Below are positions 55,622 through 62,439 of a stretch of 64,000 nt of DNA, piece by piece. A program made the position numbers and the translations under genes. The notes beneath the pieces were generated by a model. That model did no database searches. It was not told where the DNA came from and saw only the letters and a program-made list of their open reading frames with translations. How positions within the stretch are numbered: position 1 is the stretch's first letter; every line of letters begins with the position of its first letter. The DNA comes from Devosia beringensis (GTDB lineage: Bacteria; Pseudomonadota; Alphaproteobacteria; Rhizobiales; Devosiaceae), in assembly GCF_014926585.1 (NCBI RefSeq), contig NZ_CP045422.1, forward strand, positions 2,882,001 to 2,946,000, written 5' to 3'.

Positions 55622-56107
55622 ATGGCGGAAACAGCCAAAATCGCACCAATGGTGCTGACGGCGATCGACCGCAAGATCCTGGGCGCGCTGCAGGCGGACG
55701 GGCGGATGACGGTGCAGGCGATTGCCGAGCTGGTGGGGTTGTCGGCGTCGCCGTGCCTGCGGCGGATACGGCAGATGGAGCAGGCGGGGATCATTGCCGG
55801 CTACAGCGCCAGCGTCGACCAGAAGGCTGTGGGATTACCGGTTTCGGTCTTCATCTCGATCAAGCTGGAACGGCAGCGGGCCGAGGAGCTCGATGCCTTT
55901 GGCGCCGCCATCGGGCGCTGGCCGGAAGTGATGGAATGCTACCTGATGACCGGGCAGTTCGACTTCCTGCTGCGCGTGGTCTGCGCCGATCTCGAAGCCT
56001 ATGAGCGCTTCCTGCGGGCGCGGTTGACGCAGATTGCCGGCGTCGCCTCGATCGAGAGCAGCTTTTCGCTCGGGCAGATCAAGCAGTCGCGGGTGCTGCC
56101 GCTTTAG
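55622..56107 (+). CDS. Lrp/AsnC-family regulator
   Basis: The product has 161 residues. Helix-turn-helix at about 12-65 (AIDRKILGALQADGRMTVQA, LVGLSASPCLRRI) and a RAM ligand domain after residue 75. Divergent from the E1 gene, as mdeR is to mdeB in Pseudomonas putida (though mdeA, methionine gamma-lyase, is missing here). It probably controls the E1 gene in response to an amino acid or its keto acid. A second in-frame start (MVLTAIDRK) is possible. Confidence 0.92.
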   Translation: MAETAKIAPMVLTAIDRKILGALQADGRMTVQAIAELVGLSASPCLRRIRQMEQAGIIAGYSASVDQKAVGLPVSVFISIKLERQRAEELDAFGAAIGRWPEVMECYLMTGQFDFLLRVVCADLEAYERFLRARLTQIAGVASIESSFSLGQIKQSRVLPL

Positions 56108-56110
56108 GCC

Positions 56111-56473
56111 TTACCAGCCGGGACCGTCGAAATCGGGCGGGGTGACGTTGACCAGGCCACGGCCGACAATGTTGCTGCGCATGACCCAGCCAGTATCGGG
56201 AATGTGGCACCAGAGCGTGGCATCGCTGCCGCGCAGGGAGTAGCCGGCATCGCCGATCCAGCTGCCGCGGCGGGAATCGGAATCGCTCTGCGTGCACTGG
56301 TCGATGGGGATTTCGGTGCCGTCGGCGACGCGGCCGACGAGCTCGTAGCGGTCGCTCGGCCCGGCATGGATGGCGATATTGCCGCCCGACACCCGGGCGG
56401 TGATGGTCATGGCCTGGGCCGGCAGCAGCGTGGCGGCGAGCAGGGCGTTGGCGATGAGCAGGCGCTGGCGCAT
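56111..56473 (-). CDS. Exported SH3b-domain small protein
   Basis: The product has 120 residues, starting MRQRLLIANALLAATLL with GGAG upstream; signal peptide ends PAQAM. The mature part is one SH3b domain (IAIHAGPSDRYELVGRVADG, GYSLRGSDATLWCHIPDTGW) with two Cys. It ends 3 bp from the Lrp stop (convergent). Function unknown, probably periplasmic. Confidence 0.8.
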   Translation of the reverse strand: MRQRLLIANALLAATLLPAQAMTITARVSGGNIAIHAGPSDRYELVGRVADGTEIPIDQCTQSDSDSRRGSWIGDAGYSLRGSDATLWCHIPDTGWVMRSNIVGRGLVNVTPPDFDGPGW

Positions 56474-56531
56474 GGGGGTCTCCGAAGCGTTCAGATGTCC
56501 AATGCGCCAGCAGCGCGGCGGTTTCAAGGGT

Positions 56532-57038
56532 TTAGAGATCGACCTTGGCATTGTCGCCCATATCGGGCGCCTTGCCGGTCAGGGCGGCAAAGGCCATTTT
56601 GGCGGTCGAGACCAGCTGGTTGGGGCTGTCCCAGAGCTCGCCATCCTCGGGGGTGACGGTCAGCAGGCGGATGGCCGGATCACTGGCATCGTCCCACCAG
56701 GCCTTGTCCCAGTCGCTCCACAGCTCGGTGATCTGGGCGCGGTCATTGCTGAGCTTGGCCTTGCCGGAAATCACCGCATATTTGTGACCGCCGCTATCGA
56801 CCCAGGCCATCGAGACATAGGGGAAGGCTTCAACCTGCTCGTTCTTGTGGCCTTCCTGGTCGACCAGGAAATAGATGGCGTGATCCTCGCGGAAGACGCG
56901 GGCCGAGAGCGGCCGGCTGCGCTGGCGCTCGCCATCCCAGGTGGTGAACATGCAGATGTCGATCTTGTCGGCCAGCTCCCAGATGCGGTCCTGGACTTCC
57001 TCTGGCGTCTTGTCATTGTCGTGGTGCGGCTTGACCAT
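56532..57038 (-). CDS. Pyridoxamine 5'-phosphate oxidase-like protein (general stress family)
   Basis: The product has 168 residues, starting MVKPHHDNDKTPEEVQ directly after AAGGAGACCATC. The flavin split-barrel fold is indicated by ICMFTTWDGERQRSRPLSAR and AIYFLVDQEGHKNEQVEAFP, like general stress protein 26. It likely binds FMN or F420-like cofactors; true PNPOx activity is unlikely. An operator-like palindrome lies 17 bp upstream. Confidence 0.88.
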   Translation of the reverse strand: MVKPHHDNDKTPEEVQDRIWELADKIDICMFTTWDGERQRSRPLSARVFREDHAIYFLVDQEGHKNEQVEAFPYVSMAWVDSGGHKYAVISGKAKLSNDRAQITELWSDWDKAWWDDASDPAIRLLTVTPEDGELWDSPNQLVSTAKMAFAALTGKAPDMGDNAKVDL

Positions 57039-57054
57039 GATGGTCTCCTTGGCT

Positions 57055-57065
57055 GTCTGACAGAC
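57055..57065. promoter_or_regulatory. Candidate operator, site 3
   Basis: GTCTG-A-CAGAC is a perfect 5-1-5 palindrome containing the core TGTCTGACA (57054-57062). It lies in the spacer between the PNPOx-like gene and the divergent quinone reductase gene. Confidence 0.4.
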
Positions 57066-57228
57066 CAACGGGTGGCGGCGAATCTGGTTGCCGGGGATTT
57101 TTTTTGGCGCGGCGGTGATCCAGGCGTCATCTGGTCACCACCATGAACGCATGATGACTAAATTTGTTCTGGCTCAATGCATTAGGGGCTGGCAGGACTA
57201 TTCTGGCGGGAAACCTAAGGAGTCGCTG

Positions 57229-57804
57229 ATGCGCATCTATCTGCTGCTGGCCCATCCCGATCGCAATAGTCTGTGCGGCGGCATTGCCGATACCTATCAG
57301 GCGGCGGCTTTGGCCGCCGGGCACGACCTGCAGCGGCAGGACCTGGCGACGATGGCGTTCGACCCGATTCTGCACCAGGGGTATAAAGCCATCCAGCCGC
57401 TCGAGCCCGACCTGGTCGAGGCGCAAAGACTGATCGACTGGTGCGAGCGCTGGGTGATCGTCTATCCGGCCTGGTGGGGCAGCGTGCCGGCTTTGCTCAA
57501 GGGGTTTTTCGACCGCACGCTGCTGCCCGGCCAGGCGTTCGCGCCCCATGACAAGGACCCGCTCTGGGACAAGCTGCTCAAGGGCCGGTCGGGGCAATTG
57601 TTCATCACCGCCGACGCGCCGGACTACTGGACCTGGTTCGCCTATCACAATTCGGATGTGCGCATGGTCAAGCATGCCGTGCTTGGCTATTGCGGCATCA
57701 AGCCGGTGACGGTGACGCGCTTTGCCGAGGTCAAGACCAGCACCGAGGCGCAGCGCGAGGCCTGGCTGGAAAAGGTGCGGCTGATGGCGGCCAGGCCAGC
57801 CTAG
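57229..57804 (+). CDS. NAD(P)H:quinone oxidoreductase-like flavoprotein
   Basis: The product has 191 residues, starting MRIYLLLAHPDRNSL after TAAGGAGTCGCTG. Flavodoxin-like fold of the NQO/KefF group: YPAWWGSVPALLKGFFDRTL, LPGQAF and FITADAPDYW. It probably reduces quinones with two electrons using FMN/FAD. Its TAG stop shares CTAG with the convergent DUF2892 gene. Confidence 0.9.
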   Translation: MRIYLLLAHPDRNSLCGGIADTYQAAALAAGHDLQRQDLATMAFDPILHQGYKAIQPLEPDLVEAQRLIDWCERWVIVYPAWWGSVPALLKGFFDRTLLPGQAFAPHDKDPLWDKLLKGRSGQLFITADAPDYWTWFAYHNSDVRMVKHAVLGYCGIKPVTVTRFAEVKTSTEAQREAWLEKVRLMAARPA

Positions 57805-58007
57805 CTGCGCCGGACCGGGCAGGTATTGATGCCCAGCAGAGTATAGATCGGGCAGGTGCCGACAATGCCGGTCAGCAGCGGCACGAGGCCGATCAGCATG
57901 AACCAGCGCCAGCCGGCATCGGGAAAGGCGAAGAAGGCGGCCAGCATGGCAATGCCGACAACCACGCGCAGGATGCGGTCGGTGCGGCCTTCATTGATCT
58001 TGAACAT
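57801..58007 (-). CDS. DUF2892 small membrane protein
   Basis: The product has 68 residues, starting MFKINEGRTDRILRVVVG with GGAGGAA upstream. Two membrane helices and the C-terminal GTCPIYTLLGINTCPVR are typical of DUF2892 (YgaP transmembrane-like). Often associated with rhodanese or sulphur metabolism, but no such partner is present here. Confidence 0.9.
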   Translation of the reverse strand: MFKINEGRTDRILRVVVGIAMLAAFFAFPDAGWRWFMLIGLVPLLTGIVGTCPIYTLLGINTCPVRRS

Positions 58008-58102
58008 GGCGGGTTCCTCCATTGATGAGGCCCCATGCTAGCAGGACGGCGCGGGCCCACCTTGATCTGGAACAAAGAGCGCCGGCCACGGCGCTGGCAC
58101 GC

Positions 58103-58534
58103 TCACTCGGCCGGATCGCCGAAATCGATAGTCGGATCGTCCCAGGCCGGGGTGCCCTCGCCCAAGGCATCGAGCGGATCGAGCCCGTCGCCCGCGGGCA
58201 GCAGGCTGAGCGGATCGGCGCTGAGATTGACCAGGGCGCGGCCATCGACCCAGCCGGCGCCGCGCACCAGGCACCAGTCGCCGGCGCCGGGGGCAGGCGC
58301 CGCCACGCCCGGCGCGGCGCTGCCGGAGACGAGATCGTTGCTGCAGCGCTCGATCGTGACGGTGGCGCCCGCCGGCAGGTTCTTGCCGGTGGCGGGCGTG
58401 TCGGGACCGGGGCCGTCATGCAAAGCCGGCGCGCCGCTGACAGTGGCGGTTTGCGCCGCTAGCACTGGCGCGCCGTGGAGCGCGGCGGCGAGCAGCAGGA
58501 CGGGCAATAACAGGGCGGCGGGATAAAGGCGCAT
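58103..58534 (-). CDS. Exported SH3-like small protein
   Basis: The product has 143 residues, starting MRLYPAALLLPVLLLAAALH; signal peptide ends VLAAQT. A degenerate SH3b domain follows (ALHDGPGPDTPATGKNLPAG, GDWCLVRGAGWVDGRALVNL) and then an acidic tail ending FGDPAE. Function unknown. The longer frame from 58582 overlaps the next gene by 4 nt and lacks a signal at its start. Confidence 0.7.
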   Translation of the reverse strand: MRLYPAALLLPVLLLAAALHGAPVLAAQTATVSGAPALHDGPGPDTPATGKNLPAGATVTIERCSNDLVSGSAAPGVAAPAPGAGDWCLVRGAGWVDGRALVNLSADPLSLLPAGDGLDPLDALGEGTPAWDDPTIDFGDPAE

Positions 58535-58578
58535 GGTCCCACCTGCACCCATTGGCGCACCAAAGGCAAGAAGGGCGG

Positions 58579-58773
58579 TCACTGCCTTATGGTCAGCAGG
58601 TTGCGCTCGGGAATCATCACCAGCTCATAGGGCTGGCTCAGCCGGTAGCGGTTATATTCGGGGTTGAACTCGGCAAAGCGGAAGCCGGCTTCGGCCATCT
58701 GGCTGGCCTCGGCCAGGGTCAGCGGCAGCGCGCGGCCGGTGCGGCCGGCCAGTTCGGTGGTGAAGATATGCAT
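58579..58773 (-). CDS. Small conserved hypothetical protein
   Basis: The product has 64 residues (MHIFTTELAGRTGRALPLTL... to LLTIRQ), soluble, with an aromatic-rich centre (FRFAEFNPEYNRYRLSQPYE). I do not recognise a family. It precedes the SH3-like gene by 44 bp on the same strand. Confidence 0.55.
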   Translation of the reverse strand: MHIFTTELAGRTGRALPLTLAEASQMAEAGFRFAEFNPEYNRYRLSQPYELVMIPERNLLTIRQ

Positions 58774-58868
58774 GATGACCTCGACAGGTTATGTTCACGT
58801 TATGTTCTAGCGCGAGGGCAGTCGGGAGTCGAGGGGGATGGTGATCACAAGCGGCGCGCCGCCCGGCC

Positions 58869-59222
58869 TCAGCCCCCGTGCCGCTGCAGCGCCTGCAGGG
58901 CCTGGGCGCGGCCTTGCTCGATCAGGTGCGCATAGCGTTCCTCGAAGGCGAGGCAGGCGGCGGTGAGATTGGCCACCTGGACGACCAGATCGGCCGGGGT
59001 CAGGGGCGTGTCGAGGCTGACCGGGTAGAAATGCGGCAGGTCGGCATGGCGGCGGAACAGGCGGTTGGCGCGGTTGAACAGGCCATTGAGCGTGAACATG
59101 GTCTGGGTCGAATAGGCGCCGGCAGGCCGCGCGCCGCGCAGCACATAGTTGAAGGCGGCCAGTTCGCGGCCGAGCCGGTTATAGCTGTCAATGCCGCGCG
59201 TGCCGAGCTTGGGTAGGGTCAT
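58869..59222 (-). CDS. Hypothetical protein
   Basis: The product has 117 residues, starting MTLPKLGTRGIDSYNRLGRE after AAGGAGACTGAC, a strong ribosome site; the frame to 59477 is an overlapping shadow. Soluble and helical, with basic patches (LFNRANRLFRRHADLP). No family recognised and no partner evident; it is the last core gene before the mobile region. Confidence 0.7.
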   Translation of the reverse strand: MTLPKLGTRGIDSYNRLGRELAAFNYVLRGARPAGAYSTQTMFTLNGLFNRANRLFRRHADLPHFYPVSLDTPLTPADLVVQVANLTAACLAFEERYAHLIEQGRAQALQALQRHGG

Positions 59223-59346
59223 GTCAGTCTCCTTGGGCCTCTGCCTGTGCTGCCGCCATGATAGGCCCGCGGCGGGGCCAGGGGATAAGAGGGACCGGCG
59301 GACGCGCCGAAACGCCGCCCGGCTTGCGCTTGCGGTGTCACGGGTA

Positions 59347-59402
59347 ATGGGCGGCCTTTGACTCAATCCAGTTACTAACTCGGGGAGCCAAGGGCCGCCC
59401 AT
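59347..59402. repeat. 14-bp inverted repeat with 28-nt loop
   Basis: ATGGGCGGCCTTTG (59347-59360) pairs with CAAGGGCCGCCCAT (59389-59402) with one G-T mismatch. The hairpin lies between the hypothetical gene and the first IS110 copy. No T run follows. Role unknown; it could be a remnant of another mobile element. Confidence 0.6.
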
Positions 59403-59434
59403 CACGGTATCGGCTTGCTTAGGGGGTCTGGTAG

Positions 59435-59456
59435 GCCCCCACCTAACCTCCCCCTG
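59435..59456. repeat. Left fragment of dispersed repeat at IS copy A
   Basis: GCCCCCACCTAACCTCCCCCTG is the reverse-strand form of the GGGGGAGGTTAGGTGGGGGC end of the dispersed repeat. It is cut by the IS core dinucleotide at 59457. Its continuation is at 60629. Confidence 0.75.
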
Positions 59457-59473
59457 AGCAACCGTGTTTGCGG

Positions 59474-60436
59474 TCAAGCTGTGTTGGTGTGCCAGGGGGT
59501 GTTGTTGGTGTGCCAGGGGGTGTTGTTGGCAAGGACGGCATTGGCTGTCGTGATGAGTTTGCGCATGGCGGCGACGATGGCGAGCTTTCCCGGTTTGCCC
59601 TGGGCGCGCAGCCTTTTGTAGAAGTCGCGGATGGGCGGGTTAGCACGGATGGCCGACAGGGTGGCCATATAGAGAGCGCAGCGCACCGAGAGGCGTCCGC
59701 CGGCGATATGGGCCTGGCCGCGCATCTCACCACTATCGCGGTTGAAGGGGGCGACTCCGGCCAAGGCGGCCGCCTGCTTGTTGCCGATGCCGCCCAGCTC
59801 GGGCATTTCGGCCAGCAGCACGGCGGCCGTAGTCTGGCCGATGCCGGGGATGGTGGTGAGTAGTTCGGCCCGGCGCCGTAGCGTCGCATCGCTATCGATC
59901 TGGCGGGTAATGGCCCGATCCATCTCGCCGATCTGGCTGCTCAAGAAGCCTATATGAGCATCGATGCTGGCTTGCGCCAGCGCAGCTTCAGGGTGCTCGC
60001 GACGCTGCTTTTCCATGGCCAGCATATCCACCATCTGGCGGCGCCGGCGCACCAGATCGGCCATTTCCACGGCATTTGGATCGTAGAGGGGGTCGGGATC
60101 TGGGTGCATCAGGTGAGCGAAGCGCAGGATCGCCGCGGCGTCAATCGCATCGGTCTTGGCCAGCAGCCCGTCGGCCCGAGCCAGATCGCGCACCCGGCGC
60201 GGGTTAATCGTGCTCAGCGCGATGCCATGCTGGCTGAGCGAGCGGGCCATCAGCCGCGTATAGCTGCCGGTGGCCTCACAGACCAGATGGGGCCGGGTCA
60301 GGCTGGAGATCTTTTGCACCAACCGAGCCATGCCAGCCGGATTATTGGACACGCGCAACCTGCTCGAGCCGGTGATGGCCAGATCCAGGTGCTTCTTGGA
60401 GACGTCGACACCAACATAGTCTGGGGAAAAAATCAT
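59474..60436 (-). CDS. IS110-family DEDD recombinase, copy A
   Basis: The product has 320 residues, starting MIFSPDYVGVDVSKKHLDLA; the frame from 60547 would cover the bridge RNA region. RuvC-like DEDD residues are D11, E54, D96 and D99 (VGVDVSKKH, VCEATGSY, KTDAIDAAA). The C-terminal Transposase_20 domain has TTIPGIGQTTA and GGRLSVR with candidate catalytic S250. The last 20 residues contain a tandem NNTPWHT repeat. Intact, so probably active. Confidence 0.95.
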   Translation of the reverse strand: MIFSPDYVGVDVSKKHLDLAITGSSRLRVSNNPAGMARLVQKISSLTRPHLVCEATGSYTRLMARSLSQHGIALSTINPRRVRDLARADGLLAKTDAIDAAAILRFAHLMHPDPDPLYDPNAVEMADLVRRRRQMVDMLAMEKQRREHPEAALAQASIDAHIGFLSSQIGEMDRAITRQIDSDATLRRRAELLTTIPGIGQTTAAVLLAEMPELGGIGNKQAAALAGVAPFNRDSGEMRGQAHIAGGRLSVRCALYMATLSAIRANPPIRDFYKRLRAQGKPGKLAIVAAMRKLITTANAVLANNTPWHTNNTPWHTNTA

Positions 60437-60439
60437 GAT

Positions 60440-60626
60440 CGCTCTGCCTTGTATGCGGGCATGTCGCCCAACCAACCGTTCGAGACAGTCAAGATGGGCC
60501 GGACGCGTCTGCTCAGGGGCGAGCTTGCTGGCTCTTGGGGGACACACGCTATCCAGCCCGGGAGCCCGGTAAACCCAAAGCTCCCAGGCCGATCATCGCC
60601 AATCACGGCCTCCAAGCAAACATACA
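60440..60626 (-). ncRNA. Candidate bridge RNA of IS110 copy A
   Basis: The non-coding end upstream of the recombinase encodes two guide loops on the minus strand. Target loop: TCCCCC (60537-60542), hairpin GAGC/GCTC, CCCCTGA (60513-60519); these match the left target half and complement the right half (TCAGGGG). Donor loop: ACGGTTG (60473-60479), hairpin GGGC/GCCC, CATACAA (60449-60455); these match the IS right end (59459-59465) and complement the IS left end TTGTATG (60621-60627). RNA ends are not known. Confidence 0.75.
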
Positions 60627-60628
60627 AG

Positions 60629-60720
60629 GGGGAGGGACCGCGCGGTGGTTGGGGCGGGATTGTGGGCGAACTCGATGCGCTCCTCCCCCTTCAAGGGGAG
60701 GCTGGGTGGGGGTGCCAGAC
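60629..60720. repeat. Right part of dispersed repeat split by IS copy A
   Basis: GGGAGGGACCGCGCGGTGG opens this part, closely matching 45473-45490, and the closing inverted block is CTCCCCCTTCAAGGGGAGG followed by CTGGGTGGGGGTGCCAG. The DUF559 start codon lies directly at its edge (60721). Confidence 0.8.
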
Positions 60721-61116
60721 ATGAAAGAACAGATCTCCTTTGCCTGCGGCTTGCGGCGGGAGCAGACGGTGGCGGAGCGGCGGTTCTGGGCGCTGCTGGA
60801 ACCCTGGCGGCGGGCGGGCTGGCATATGCGGCGGCAGGCGCCGATCGGGCCCTATGTGGTGGATTTTGTCTGCAAGCGCGCCGGGATCATTTTCGAGATC
60901 GATGGCGACAGCCATTTCACCGAGGCGGGGCTGGCCCACGATGCGCGGCGGACGGCGTTTCTCGTCGGGCTGGGCTATCGCGTGGTGCGGTTTGGCAATG
61001 ACGACGTGCTGGACAATGCCGATGGGGTGGGGGAGGTGGTGTTCGGTCTGCTGGGGCCGGTGGATGGGGAGCCGCCGGGGTGGGGCACCCCACCTAACTG
61101 CGATACCCCCACCTAG
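60721..61116 (+). CDS. DUF559 (Vsr-like) endonuclease-domain protein
   Basis: The product has 131 residues. DUF559 features: LRREQTVAERRFWALL, the strand GPYVVDFVCKRAGIIFEIDG with Glu/Asp of a PD-(D/E)XK or Vsr-type site, then RRTAFLVGLGYRVVRFGNDD. The start ATG adjoins the repeat end and the C-terminal dozen residues read into the next repeat (PGWGTPPNCDTPT). The gene is therefore flanked by repeat sequence on both sides and lies between the two IS110 copies. DNA nicking or repair is likely; substrate unknown. Confidence 0.85.
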   Translation: MKEQISFACGLRREQTVAERRFWALLEPWRRAGWHMRRQAPIGPYVVDFVCKRAGIIFEIDGDSHFTEAGLAHDARRTAFLVGLGYRVVRFGNDDVLDNADGVGEVVFGLLGPVDGEPPGWGTPPNCDTPT

Positions 61117-61267
61117 ATCGGGGTTGGGGATAGGCCCCCGCCTAACCGGCCATTCGAGCATAGCTCTCATGGCCTTCTCGGCTCAGATTGGTCCACCGGA
61201 CCAATCTGGCCCTGCGGGCATGCCTCGAAGCCCCTGAAGGGCAAGACCCCCACCTAGCCTCCCCCTG
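61080..61267. repeat. Dispersed repeat cluster left of IS copy B
   Basis: Contains two C-rich ends (GGCACCCCACCTAACTG and ATACCCCCACCTAG), then the left half GGCCATTCGAGCATAGCTCTC..., the hairpin CAGATTGGTCC-ACC-GGACCAATCTG (61184-61208), AAGCCCCTGAAGGG and CCCCCACCTAGCCTCCCCCTG up to the IS core. Homologous to 45377-45480, with compensatory differences in the hairpin arms. Confidence 0.85.
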
Positions 61268-61284
61268 AGCAACCGTGTTTGCGG

Positions 61285-62247
61285 TCAAGCTGTGTTGGTG
61301 TGCCAGGGGGTGTTGTTGGTGTGCCAGGGGGTGTTGTTGGCAAGGACGGCATTGGCTGTCGTGATGAGTTTGCGCATGGCGGCGACGATGGCGAGCTTTC
61401 CCGGTTTGCCCTGGGCGCGCAGCCTTTTGTAGAAGTCGCGGATGGGCGGGTTAGCACGGATGGCCGACAGGGTGGCCATATAGAGAGCGCAGCGCACCGA
61501 GAGGCGTCCGCCGGCGATATGGGCCTGGCCGCGCATCTCACCACTATCGCGGTTGAAGGGGGCGACTCCGGCCAAGGCGGCCGCCTGCTTGTTGCCGATG
61601 CCGCCCAGCTCGGGCATTTCGGCCAGCAGCACGGCGGCCGTAGTCTGGCCGATGCCGGGGATGGTGGTGAGTAGTTCGGCCCGGCGCCGTAGCGTCGCAT
61701 CGCTATCGATCTGGCGGGTAATGGCCCGATCCATCTCGCCGATCTGGCTGCTCAAGAAGCCTATATGAGCATCGATGCTGGCTTGCGCCAGCGCAGCTTC
61801 AGGGTGCTCGCGACGCTGCTTTTCCATGGCCAGCATATCCACCATCTGGCGGCGCCGGCGCACCAGATCGGCCATTTCCACGGCATTTGGATCGTAGAGG
61901 GGGTCGGGATCTGGGTGCATCAGGTGAGCGAAGCGCAGGATCGCCGCGGCGTCAATCGCATCGGTCTTGGCCAGCAGCCCGTCGGCCCGAGCCAGATCGC
62001 GCACCCGGCGCGGGTTAATCGTGCTCAGCGCGATGCCATGCTGGCTGAGCGAGCGGGCCATCAGCCGCGTATAGCTGCCGGTGGCCTCACAGACCAGATG
62101 GGGCCGGGTCAGGCTGGAGATCTTTTGCACCAACCGAGCCATGCCAGCCGGATTATTGGACACGCGCAACCTGCTCGAGCCGGTGATGGCCAGATCCAGG
62201 TGCTTCTTGGAGACGTCGACACCAACATAGTCTGGGGAAAAAATCAT
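61285..62247 (-). CDS. IS110-family DEDD recombinase, copy B
   Basis: The 320-residue product is identical to that of copy A (D11, E54, D96, D99, S250; tandem NNTPWHT at the C-terminus). The start ATG at 62247 corresponds to 60436. Identity at the nucleotide level points to very recent transposition or gene conversion. Confidence 0.95.
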   Translation of the reverse strand: MIFSPDYVGVDVSKKHLDLAITGSSRLRVSNNPAGMARLVQKISSLTRPHLVCEATGSYTRLMARSLSQHGIALSTINPRRVRDLARADGLLAKTDAIDAAAILRFAHLMHPDPDPLYDPNAVEMADLVRRRRQMVDMLAMEKQRREHPEAALAQASIDAHIGFLSSQIGEMDRAITRQIDSDATLRRRAELLTTIPGIGQTTAAVLLAEMPELGGIGNKQAAALAGVAPFNRDSGEMRGQAHIAGGRLSVRCALYMATLSAIRANPPIRDFYKRLRAQGKPGKLAIVAAMRKLITTANAVLANNTPWHTNNTPWHTNTA

Positions 62248-62250
62248 GAT

Positions 62251-62437
62251 CGCTCTGCCTTGTATGCGGGCATGTCGCCCAACCAACCGTTCGAGACAGT
62301 CAAGATGGGCCGGACGCGTCTGCTCAGGGGCGAGCTTGCTGGCTCTTGGGGGACACACGCTATCCAGCCCGGGAGCCCGGTAAACCCAAAGCTCCCAGGC
62401 CGATCATCGCCAATCACGGCCTCCAAGCAAACATACA
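62251..62437 (-). ncRNA. Candidate bridge RNA of IS110 copy B
   Basis: Identical to the copy A region. Guides: donor CATACAA (62260-62266) and ACGGTTG (62284-62290); target CCCCTGA (62324-62330) and TCCCCC (62348-62353). The guides match the target flanking this copy as well. Confidence 0.73.
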
Positions 62438-62439
62438 AG

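Larger units (their letters stand above)
59457..60628 (-). mobile_element. IS110-family insertion sequence, copy A
   Basis: The element runs from one AG core (59457-59458; CT on the minus strand) to another (60627-60628), about 1.17 kb. 59447-60637 is identical to 61258-62448 as far as I can compare by eye. It has no terminal inverted repeats, as expected for IS110. The flanks cccctg and ggggagggacc join to an intact repeat of the kind seen at 45462-45480, so the site is palindromic. It holds a recombinase gene and a non-coding end with a bridge RNA. Confidence 0.9.
61268..62439 (-). mobile_element. IS110-family insertion sequence, copy B
   Basis: A second copy, displaced by 1811 bp and in the same orientation, apparently without any difference from copy A. 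Cores AG at 61268-61269 and 62438-62439. Target flanks cctccccctg and ggggagggatc are again the palindromic arm of the dispersed repeat, though the outer flanks differ from copy A, so this is an independent insertion and not a segmental duplication of the flanks. Confidence 0.9.
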
